Shown: positions 56,064 to 64,000 of the stretch, piece by piece | How the letters are laid out: every line of letters starts with the position of its first letter | Position numbering within the stretch: position 1 is the stretch's first letter | NCBI GenBank assembly: GCA_936440205.1 | Contig: OW387140.1 | Span: forward strand, 22,069,659-22,133,658 | Origin: Lepidonotus clava | Taxonomy: Eukaryota > Annelida > Polychaeta > Phyllodocida > Polynoidae | DNA length: 64,000 nt | Direction of reading: 5' to 3' | The notes under the pieces: model-generated | The model's input: only the letters and a program-made list of their open reading frames with translations | What the model was told of the DNA's origin: nothing | The model's database searches: none | Made by a program: the position numbers and the translations under genes

Positions 56064-58829
56064 GTGACAATGAGGTTGTTAATACCCTTCGCCCTGGTCA
56101 TCGTGGGAGTCATTGGGGGGCTACGAAATGACTCCAGCCCAAGTGACGGGCTAGCCCCTAACGCTGAAGTTATAGCCTTAGAACGATATGGGGTGGTGCT
56201 AAAACCAGGAAAGTTAATGTCCACTGCAGATATTACCCACGTCCGACAAGGTTTTCTGATCACCATTCCCCAGAAGCGCTCCTTCATCAAGGCTACCTTT
56301 GGCCAGGTCTGTCATCGGTACCTAGAGGGAGGAGACGCTCTTGACCGAGCCTGTTACCATGTCAGGTCGCTGGTGAATTGGATGGATCAGACATCGCAGG
56401 CACTCAAAGGTCGGTATAGGGAAATTCTCAATGAAACCTTAAGCTCCCTAATTAAGAACACCCGGCAGAAGCCTCAGGCCCGAGGGCCAGAACCAGGTTC
56501 GGGCGGAAGGGTTAAAAGGATGAAGAAGCTACCCCTCATGATAGACGATCCGGGATGGCCATCCTTCCCAATTCCAGCCTCGTGGAACAGGGGGCTCTCC
56601 GCTGACGTAAAATACAATAGGGAACTGATTAGGGTGTTACAGGAGTCCTCTGACCAGATGATCGAAGACCTGGCGCTAATGAACGATAAGCATGACGAGG
56701 CAATACAAAAGGTTAACCACGTTGTGATAGGTCTATTGGATAATCTGAGGTCGCTAAATAAGGCACATAATACCACTCGCCGAAGAATGAGACTCGTCCA
56801 ACATAAGGTGGACTGGATGGAATTATACCTGAGCATGATACCTGTAGCTCTGGAAGACAAACTAGGAGAAATGGTTTATCTCCAATTGGTAATCGAGCAA
56901 ACGCGCGTGTTCAGGAAAGGTGTGCAACACCTGACACGGGGTCAACTGACCATGGATTTGGTACCTCGCCAATATATGGTGGGAGCGGTCCTGGAAGTCA
57001 ACAGGTATCTGAAGGGAATCCACCCCAGGTTCCATGTGGCGTTCACGGACCCTTCTTTCTATTATGAAAACAGTCAGCCCTCATTTAAATTTGATGAAAC
57101 TACCCAAGAACTAATAGTGTATGTACGGGTGCCGGTTGTGGCCGACGAACACTTGTTTAGGGTCTACGAGGTACTGACCTTCCCTGTGCCGGTACCAGTT
57201 ACAGGACGACAAAAGAAGGACGCTCTCCAAATTGTTAATCTGCCTAAAAGTGTGGCTATGTCTATGTCCCGCCAGTACTATGTACCGCTGGCTAGCGGCA
57301 GTTGGTCAGGCTGTTATGGGCAGACCATCACACTTTGCAAGGACCTGCCCTACATGAAAAAGATCACGGATAATACCTGCACTGCCGCACTGTTGAGGCG
57401 GGATGACGTCGCTATACAGGAAAAGTGTAAACTGGACTACCTACTGGAAGCGGATTTTGGGGAAATGGCTGTGTATCTGGATGATGGGGACATGCTAGTG
57501 GTCAGCGCCGACACACGGGGACAGATGATCTGCAGGAATCAGCCCGCTGTGGAGGTGAATATAGAGAACTATGCGCGTGTCCAGGTGGAATGTGACTGTG
57601 CCTTTCAGACTCAGGGGTCGTGGATCCCGTATAGTCTGAGAAACTGTGACCGACACACTAGGATCACGACGGTCGTGTATCCCCATAACGACCTACTGGA
57701 AGCGGCGCGTCATGTGAAGGGATGGGACACGAACTTCACCAAGTCCGAACATGAACCTACTATGCTAGAGTCAGACCCTATCCCTGAAAAGATTAGAAAG
57801 GAACTGTTAGAGATCGAGGAGAATCTGAAGGTCAGGATACCTGTGCCCTCTCTGGCGAAGCGAATCCAGAAGCACCGGAAGGACTTGGCTAAGGGTATTA
57901 AGAAGGCTACTGACCGGTATGAAGTGAACAAGGAAGCCCCATGGTTCTCCATAGGGAACTTTGGGGGCGGTTTCGGTCTCCTCACGATCTTTTGCATAGT
58001 AGTGGCAGTAACAATGATTGGGTGTATCCTCTGGAAGTGCTGGAGGAGACACCAAGGTAAAGCTGCTCTCGCTGGACTGGCCATGACTTTGCCTCGGGCC
58101 ATGGCCCTGGAGGCAGCCGACCCAAAGGAGTTGTTAACCCAGGAGAGAACACTCACTGGATGTCCGGACACTACAGCCAGTCCTACCGCGGTGGCCGTAC
58201 TAGCTATACTGCTGGCTATACTGGTCATCGCCATTGTGGTCCTCGTCTGGCGCAAGTGGAAGCGCATTAGGCGGAAGACCGTGGATGGGTTGTATGTACA
58301 GTTCGTGAATCCACATTTAATGGAGACAATCTTTCTGGGGGAATTAGCCATGCCTGCCGATCATACATACACCGAGGGCTATGTGCTAATCAAGGACGTG
58401 CTGGTTAACCAACTGTGCCTAAAGTTCACTCTTACCGTTACTTGGGGAGCGCAGTTGATGGGAGCGGCGACCAGACCGGGACAACGACCATCTAATGTGC
58501 CACTGCCAGATACCTTGAGAGTGTCCAAGAAATTCGCCCGCTTAATGATGAGTAACTTGAAGTATAACACTAGGGCCAGACTCTTAAGGTATTCATCAGG
58601 ATTAGCCACTCCGGTGCCCATGGGAGTGCCACGCCTCGTCGACGCTGGTTGGTCCGATGTCGGAGCGGACTGGCCTCAACAAGTGCTGAGACATAGCGCG
58701 GTCCCAAACGCCCCTCCTAGAACAACTCCATCTACCTCCACTGCAACTGGACCGGGCACTACTCAAAAAACTGTGAGACCAGGAGCACCCGAAAAGGACC
58801 CAGGGACAGTCTATGAAGTTATAATATGA
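56064..58829 (+). CDS. env: Envelope glycoprotein, baculovirus-F/errantivirus type
   Basis: 921 residues. A hydrophobic N-terminus (LLIPFALVIVGVIGGL) acts as signal peptide. A furin-type site RVKR lies near 148-151. The ectodomain has the pattern ELIVYVRVPVV...LFRVYEVLTFPVP (about 350-376) followed by a Cys-rich section (SGCYGQTITLCKDL...EKCKL, VECDCAF), the style of F-type Env. A first membrane segment lies at about 637-660 (GLLTIFCIVVAVTMIGCIL) and a second at about 712-735 (AVLAILLAILVIAIVVLVW), leaving a tail of nearly 190 residues. The second segment and long tail are unusual. Expressed presumably from a spliced RNA, as known for errantiviruses; the splice sites were not identified. Confidence 0.88.
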   Translation: MTMRLLIPFALVIVGVIGGLRNDSSPSDGLAPNAEVIALERYGVVLKPGKLMSTADITHVRQGFLITIPQKRSFIKATFGQVCHRYLEGGDALDRACYHVRSLVNWMDQTSQALKGRYREILNETLSSLIKNTRQKPQARGPEPGSGGRVKRMKKLPLMIDDPGWPSFPIPASWNRGLSADVKYNRELIRVLQESSDQMIEDLALMNDKHDEAIQKVNHVVIGLLDNLRSLNKAHNTTRRRMRLVQHKVDWMELYLSMIPVALEDKLGEMVYLQLVIEQTRVFRKGVQHLTRGQLTMDLVPRQYMVGAVLEVNRYLKGIHPRFHVAFTDPSFYYENSQPSFKFDETTQELIVYVRVPVVADEHLFRVYEVLTFPVPVPVTGRQKKDALQIVNLPKSVAMSMSRQYYVPLASGSWSGCYGQTITLCKDLPYMKKITDNTCTAALLRRDDVAIQEKCKLDYLLEADFGEMAVYLDDGDMLVVSADTRGQMICRNQPAVEVNIENYARVQVECDCAFQTQGSWIPYSLRNCDRHTRITTVVYPHNDLLEAARHVKGWDTNFTKSEHEPTMLESDPIPEKIRKELLEIEENLKVRIPVPSLAKRIQKHRKDLAKGIKKATDRYEVNKEAPWFSIGNFGGGFGLLTIFCIVVAVTMIGCILWKCWRRHQGKAALAGLAMTLPRAMALEAADPKELLTQERTLTGCPDTTASPTAVAVLAILLAILVIAIVVLVWRKWKRIRRKTVDGLYVQFVNPHLMETIFLGELAMPADHTYTEGYVLIKDVLVNQLCLKFTLTVTWGAQLMGAATRPGQRPSNVPLPDTLRVSKKFARLMMSNLKYNTRARLLRYSSGLATPVPMGVPRLVDAGWSDVGADWPQQVLRHSAVPNAPPRTTPSTSTATGPGTTQKTVRPGAPEKDPGTVYEVII

Positions 58830-59056
58830 ACAAAAATAACAAGTGTTAGTGTTGATCTAGGGTCTGTAAGGAAAAAGGTAACAAGTAGATCTAAGAATCA
58901 TCGTTATGAACAACTGAACTGGGTTGTATTGGAAAACTCGACGGAGTCATGTCAGCATGAATAGACAAGACCCTTTCGATTAACTCATTCAATACTAAGT
59001 CACCAATCAGGAAAACCTGGGCCGGGTAGGCTGGTCCGACCATCTTCTATGGACCC

Positions 59057-59617
59057 ATGGGTTATCTAAATTTCTCTCAGATTGAGTGTCCCATGCCCGG
59101 TAGCCTAGCTCAATACTCTTATTACAACTTTGGCAACTCTATTAAAGTAGGGATCCATTCGGAAACGATCCTAGTAACTCAAAATTTTAGCATAAAAGAA
59201 AAAACCACAAAATTCTATAAAAAACCTATGTGCGCTCAACGGGACCAACGCTTCCAACGAGCGATGTGGATTTCCCCAGGTAAGTACCATCTATACTTGG
59301 CCCCTGTGCTGTTGTCACCGCTAGGATCGGGCTGCGGTGCAGGAGTCACTTGGGGAATACCACAACCTATTCTTTTAAAATATATATGTACTCTCCTCAA
59401 AGATGGGAGAGCCACGCAAATGGCAGGAGCCCGCCCACATGCCTGGTGTCGGTGGTGCCTGGCAAGAGGCAGGTCGTGTGGGGCTACGCGCCACCGACGC
59501 TCTGGGAGGCACTGGGGTCGACGCTCAAACATGGCAGTCACTATGCCCCGGGTGGAACGACTCCTGACAGCGGTTCTCTCATCACAAAAAAAAAAAAAAA
59601 TAATATCAAAAGTTTAG
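59057..59617 (+). CDS. Weak 186-codon ORF after env
   Basis: It begins MGYLNFSQIECPMPG and shows no recognisable domain. A second frame is open over its latter half, so coding is uncertain. Confidence 0.2.
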   Translation: MGYLNFSQIECPMPGSLAQYSYYNFGNSIKVGIHSETILVTQNFSIKEKTTKFYKKPMCAQRDQRFQRAMWISPGKYHLYLAPVLLSPLGSGCGAGVTWGIPQPILLKYICTLLKDGRATQMAGARPHAWCRWCLARGRSCGATRHRRSGRHWGRRSNMAVTMPRVERLLTAVLSSQKKKKIISKV

Positions 59618-60296
59618 AAAGAAACTTACACAAAAACTAATATATAAAGCAGGCCAATATTTATTTAACTAAGAGCCCTCCATCAGGGAATCCTGGGCAA
59701 GTTGTAGTAAGAACATAAGAACGCAGCATATGTAGTAACATTCAAAGGTGGGACGCTCCGTGACAGCGCACGAGAGTACACTATACGTGGCTCGTTTGCT
59801 TCTGATACAGACATGCTATGAAGAGCAGTGACGTGAACCACTCCTGCCCGAGGCATGTTACATTCAGAAAGTATAACGGAGGTCACAAGGAAAAGGAGGT
59901 TACGGGACGGATGCGGTGAACTGGCGACATTCACAGGGTGCTAACTCCCTTCTTCATAAAGGCGACTTCTCCCTGTGGGGGGGAGCTGTGGCTAAAACCC
60001 ACAGGATGATGGGACGAGGCGCTATACAAAATGTGTAGTCCCATCATCTTGGTTATGTGTAATGGTCGCCGGGTCACAACATCTCCCAGTCGTGGGATCC
60101 TTTGATTTTACTGTAAATCAGGATCCAGCGAAAAATGTAAGATGGAAAACAACTGCCCAAAGGTACGAGACTAAGCTATTTAGGCCATGTTTAGACCAGA
60201 TTTAACCGGAACTGAGGCAAGACAACAAGTCAAGTTTCGACCCGGGTAAAATTAGTAATAACAAAATTAATAAAAGAGACGTGCGGCTTCAGAGTT

Positions 60297-60352
60297 GACC
60301 GCCGTCGAGAAAAAAAGAAAAGAAAGGGAAACATTAGTCTCGACCGCCGTCG
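60297..60352 (+). other. Paired 11-bp motif GACCGCCGTCG
   Basis: Copies at 60297-60307 and 60342-60352 flank a purine-rich spacer. The same pair lies in the left-edge copy. Confidence 0.5.
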
Positions 60353-60731
60353 TGGCGCATAAAGTAACCGGGTCTTCGCTCAACAGTTGAGCTGAGGAGG
60401 GGGGACACGGACTACTAATTCCCTGACGAATGGCTGCAAAAAACTTGGTTAAACCCTTAGCAGATAGTCTACCCGTCCTATTAGTAAAGTCAAAATTCTA
60501 AAACTGTCTTTAGCACAAAAAAAAATTCCTGCCCCTCGTGCGCATAGTTAAAAATAGGCTGGGGGCGGAGTCCTTTCAGGAGTGGTCTTGGCTCTCCATA
60601 AGAAAAACGGGCAAAGACCTGAACAGAATACGGGTTTAACCTGGATCTACACATTGGGAAAAGAGGCCCGACTAATTAGGTGCTGTCTTTCTGGAGAAGT
60701 GCATTTACACATCTCTTAGTTGTAAAAAGGG

Positions 60732-60765
60732 GTAGTATGTATATTAAAGGTAATATACATGCTGC
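60732..60765 (+). other. Stem-loop shared with the left-edge copy
   Basis: GTAGTATGTATATTA pairs with TAATATACATGCTGC through a very short loop, with G-U pairs. The equivalent place in the left copy also folds, with a longer A-rich loop. Confidence 0.45.
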
Positions 60766-61389
60766 TCCTGATTGTAACAAATGTGGGACTCGGCACTCGA
60801 CCCCTTTAGTTTTACAAAACAGGGGAGGGTGCCGACGACCACGTGTAGCTGATTAGGTTGGTGTTCAGACCGGTAATAGACCCGGGTCTGAGCCCCGATC
60901 CTCTCAGGTGATAATTAAGCAACTTGTAACCAACCTACTTCCATGTACAGTTAATACTCGATGCCAGCGTAAAGGGCACGTAGACTTGCGGAATGAAGAC
61001 TCACCCCACCCCCATACTGTGTGTTGTACAAATCAAAATGTTAAGTTATTACTGTGCATGTAGACAAAATATTTGTATGAAAATATCAAGAATACACCCA
61101 TCTACTTAGAAGTAGGATGTTAACTGACTAATGTAGACAGTGGAGCTGGCGCTCAGTCCCAGCACAAAAATATGAGGATGAACGCCAAGCTACCACTCTG
61201 TAATTCGAAAAATATATACCGACCATATTTATAAAAAAATATATATATATAAAATAGCAATAATAGGACATACCGTTCAAACATTGGCTCTTAGAAAACC
61301 AAAAGTAGTCTCTCTAAAAGAAAACATAACAATAGACCAGCTCTAACCATCATTTCTCCCCCTCTCCTCTGGGCGACACTGCACACTTA

Positions 61390-61500
61390 CATTGTCTATA
61401 AACCTTATTCTAACACAATGACACTGATGCAGTCTTGATGTTGGACTAAAACATTGTCTATAAATCTTATTCTAACACCATGGCATAGACGGTCTTGGTA
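61390..61500. repeat. Local duplication, period about 62 bp
   Basis: CATTGTCTATAAAYCTTATT with CTAACAC after it occurs at 61390 and 61452. Confidence 0.6.
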
Positions 61501-61544
61501 CTACACCAAAGACCGAACTGGTGTTTGTAGCCTTTTGCTACGCC

Positions 61545-61890
61545 CTTCCAAACTTACCTTGGAGTCGCCGACGGCCAGTCGGACGGCTCCACCTGTGGTG
61601 TCTCCTCATGTGGTCACCACGTGAATATTTCCATTACCCTGTAAGGGGGACAACTAATCAAAGAATTCTGCAACAGCCAATCTAATGCTGCGCAGTCTGG
61701 ACCAGAGTACTTGGTCACCTGCATTTCCTCAAACTTACCAGGGTTAACCCCATGAAGCGCTTACACCTTATGGCGCCGCCAAGTGGATTGTTTCCATTGT
61801 CTTGTACGGGGAACGTCGAAACAAAGAATTCTGTCACAGCAAATCTGGCGCTGTGCAGTCCGGACCAGAATGTTTGGTCACACATACCCT
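61545..61890. repeat. Diverged tandem duplication, period about 163 bp
   Basis: Two units align around AAAGAATTCTG (61660 and 61823) and GCAGTCYGGACCAGA, with many differences. Each unit begins near an AAACTTACC motif. Confidence 0.6.
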
Positions 61891-62448
61891 TCCATTGGTG
61901 CAGTGTCAGTCAACTAGTAGGCAATAATCAGAAAATAATACTAGAAGGCCAATACGGCATACCTTACCCACCCACTTAGAGCCTGCTTGAACCGGTAATG
62001 TCAACAAACTAAGAAAACCCTCTATTATCGCCCAACCACGCGCGAGATAAATAACGCTTGATCATGTTCGCCTAGCAAACCTCCCACTAAAATATACAGC
62101 CTGACGTCCCTCAGTGCCCAATACTACCATCTTACACCATTCATGTTATTATAAACCAACCACAGGACCTGAAAGAAACAATAAGTTAGTACACAAAGCT
62201 CTAGTTTCCGGCCCGCATCCACCATCTTGAAACCAAAGTAAACACCAGGTGGCCGCCCGTGCTACCCGTTACAAAAATCACCAGCGAAATACAATTTCTA
62301 GTTCCGGGAGTGACGTCAACTTCCGGAATACAACCACATGAAGGCGAGCCGAAAACCACTAAGAAGAATTCTGACCAACAATCTCCTTAAAACAAAGGGT
62401 TAGTAACCTGCCTAACATGCCAAGAACGCTGGAAAAGGTTAAACTTAC
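61552..62448 (-). promoter_or_regulatory. Repeated splice-donor-like motifs on the antisense strand
   Basis: GGTAAGTTT occurs on the minus strand at three places (GTAAGT at 61552-61557, 61733-61738 and 62443-62448), downstream of the antisense ORF. They could splice an antisense transcript; two of them belong to the local duplication. Confidence 0.3.
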
Positions 62449-62711
62449 CAGGAGCGGTAGCGGTGAAGGGGCGGCTGAGCAGAAGAAGGGCGGTGCCCGG
62501 CAACGGGCAAGGAAGAAGGAACGTCTAGGTGCTCCCGTGTAAACAGTCCTGTTATCTGAAGTTCCCGTGAGAACACACTGGCTACGCCTCTTGGATACAA
62601 CAAAAGTACTAAAAACTTAATGTCCTAGGCATAGGCCGGGAATTAAACTAAAAAATCAATTGGTGGGAATCACTCCGAGAATTAAATATATACACAGGGA
62701 GTGCCGGCGGC

Positions 62712-63359
62712 CTATCGTGGAAGTGGCAGTTGGACGAAGACTCGGCCCAAGGCCCGGGCCCAGCGGCGCAGAACCCGGGCGGACGGCATGTAACCATCCT
62801 CTAACTCGCGGAAGTCATTCACGGTCATCACACCGTCCGCCACTACCTTTGAGAGGTGGAGGGCATGGCCGGTGTTGACCGTTGGGACTGCATACCAGTC
62901 GTTGGCCCTCTTCACCTCTCTACTAATCCGTGGGACGATGCGGTTGATCCACTTCTGTAGCGAACCGTCACTATCTGTTAGCGACCACCTCCGGGCATCA
63001 AAACCCGAAGGGGTCGCCAGGATCAAGGTTGCTGGAACGGGATGGGCCTGTATATTTAGAAATGCCCGGTTGAACAACTCCGCGTAAAAATTAATCACAG
63101 CATCCGGGTTGATGAAAAGCGGGAGGTAAAGGCGCAGTTCTGGATCCCAGGTCAGGATGTCTAGGAGGTTGGTAATCACTATCAGAACGTCCTCTGGATA
63201 AAGCATATGGTGGGCGAATGCGTGGCCCGCCAACTCCGCCGTTGTAGCTTCCTCGCACGGGAAGATTACGAAGATGTGATCAGTGTTGTTCAGAAGTAAG
63301 TCGGGATAATCTTGAACTCCTGCCTCCCGCTCCGAGCAAAAAATAGCCACGCGTACCAT
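62712..63359 (-). CDS. Antisense ORF resembling an SGNH-hydrolase-like retroelement protein
   Basis: 215 codons on the strand opposite to gag-pol-env, with a strong start context (CCACCATGG). Its layout resembles SGNH/GDSL-like proteins met in animal retroelements as I recall them: a beta strand at the N-terminus (MVRVAIF), FPCEEATTAELAG, the hydrophobic block DVLIVITNLLDILTWDP, ATLILATPSGFD, an INR...ISREVKRAN helix, then LEDG before a WARALGRVF end. No enzyme activity can be claimed. If expressed, it would need its own promoter in the region at 63.4-64 kb or beyond. Confidence 0.5.
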   Translation of the reverse strand: MVRVAIFCSEREAGVQDYPDLLLNNTDHIFVIFPCEEATTAELAGHAFAHHMLYPEDVLIVITNLLDILTWDPELRLYLPLFINPDAVINFYAELFNRAFLNIQAHPVPATLILATPSGFDARRWSLTDSDGSLQKWINRIVPRISREVKRANDWYAVPTVNTGHALHLSKVVADGVMTVNDFRELEDGYMPSARVLRRWARALGRVFVQLPLPR

Positions 63360-64000
63360 GGTGGATGGTGGAAAAGATGGTTGACAAGAAGATAACTAGG
63401 AGAAACGCGTCTAAATACTCTGAAATAACCGCCGGCACTGATTAAAATGACGTCATATCGAGGCTAATTTGGGAAAACCCCTTTTTGATCCAAGGGATCC
63501 AAATTTTGAAATTGGCTAGCATGATCAAACCATCGTATGATTTCTTACAAAATTGGCGCTAAACTAAAGCTTAGGTCCCAAACCAACATAATCAGGCGAT
63601 AAATCTTAGTTAGCAAGGCATAATAATTCATATCGAGCGTGCAAACTCGCCGAATTCACTCGAAACAGAAAAAGCCATCCGGGCACTTAACGCCTGGAGG
63701 AAGCCAGACCGAGGTTGGGCCCTGGATGGGAACTCCAGTCAAGCGTCCCGCTAAGTACACGTGTACTAAGGGTGACTGATGGGCGCGCGCTGGGTATGAT
63801 AGTTTATAGGTGTCAAAACTGTTTAATGTTGACCGGCCCGTTGCCCGGACCTTGAATTTATTGTAAATAATGTCGTTTTAGTTGAAAATTGGTTGAAAGT
63901 CGACATACATTGTATAATGCCACCCGATCATTTAAAATGACCGGCTTCTCCGAAGTCACTTATTATTGTGTTAACTCGTTCTAGAATTGAATTTGCTGTG
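63360..64000. other. Right-most retroelement sequence in view
   Basis: Non-coding as far as can be seen. It is upstream of the antisense ORF and should contain any antisense promoter. No 3' LTR begins before the window ends. Confidence 0.45.

Larger units (their letters stand above)
58830..62711 (+). other. Long non-coding region of the retroelement
   Basis: Nearly 3.9 kb after env with no convincing coding frame. It holds the block shared with the left-edge copy (about 60.24-61.02 kb), a paired motif, a stem-loop, two local duplications and several minus-strand splice-donor-like motifs. A poly-A run at about 59586-59600 lies after a weak ORF. Confidence 0.6.
46234..64000 (+). mobile_element. 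Very large env-bearing Ty3/gypsy (metavirus-type) element, 3' end outside the window
   Basis: Parts in order: 5' LTR, primer-binding site, gag, slippery site, pol, small ORFs, env, about 4 kb of non-coding sequence and an antisense ORF. The domain order protease-RT-RNase H-integrase marks it as Ty3/gypsy; env is of the baculovirus-F/errantivirus type. More than 17.7 kb lies in view with no 3' LTR, far longer than usual gypsy elements. The main frames are open, so it looks whole in the part seen, and the insertion is probably young; age from LTR divergence cannot be read here. It sits antisense in a CTSA intron. Confidence 0.9.

Noticed and set aside
1-64000. CRISPR arrays, bacterial operons, riboswitches
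   Set aside because: No regularly spaced repeats of that type; introns and LTR/SINE/LINE content show animal nuclear DNA.

Overview
The window is nuclear DNA of a multicellular animal with large introns, most likely a marine invertebrate. The evidence is spliced genes with GT/AG introns of up to 11 kb, a FMRFamide-receptor-like GPCR of a kind typical of invertebrates, an env-bearing Ty3/gypsy element, and a tRNA-type SINE with an AAAC-rich tail. The phylum cannot be fixed from sequence reading alone.

Layout. Bases 1-1500 hold the edge of an LTR element on the minus strand: a 618-bp LTR plus 882 bases of non-coding internal sequence, running off the left edge. About 12.6 kb without a recognised gene follows. 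A MARVEL-domain membrane protein gene (+ strand) occupies 14136-29322, with three coding exons in view and the 5' end unseen. Its 11.5-kb first visible intron carries seven 77-bp tandem copies of the exon-intron junction, a minisatellite, a LINE remnant, a piggyBac-type MITE, a SINE with a 12-bp target duplication and a CAGGG-ended MITE. Bases 29323-35000 look empty. An intronless coding exon for a rhodopsin-class peptide-type GPCR lies at 35475-36734 (+). Tail to tail with it is a lysosomal carboxypeptidase gene (CTSA/PPCA, - strand), of which the last nine coding exons (330 residues, whole catalytic triad) lie between 45962 and 37431. One of its introns holds a solitary 335-codon ORF resembling the Gag of DIRS/Ngaro-type retroelements.

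From 46234 to beyond the right edge, a very large Ty3/gypsy element (more than 17.7 kb) lies in antisense orientation inside a CTSA intron; the exons for the CTSA N-terminus must be beyond the window. In order it has a 589-bp 5' LTR, a primer-binding site, a long gag, a GGGAAAC slippery heptamer directly before the gag stop, pol (protease, RT, RNase H, integrase with GPY/F-type module), small ORFs including two that overlap in different frames, an F-type env with two hydrophobic segments, about 4 kb of non-coding sequence, and an ORF on the opposite strand that resembles an SGNH-hydrolase-like protein. Its main ORFs are open, so it looks young. The non-coding region around 60.2-61.0 kb is shared with the copy at the left edge, including a paired 11-bp motif and a stem-loop, which suggests a conserved cis function.

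The host genes have no evident functional link. The most unusual material is the large retroelement with its antisense ORF, its overlapping ORFs and its conserved non-coding region; next come the tandem splice-donor array in the MARVEL gene and the isolated intronic Gag-like ORF.
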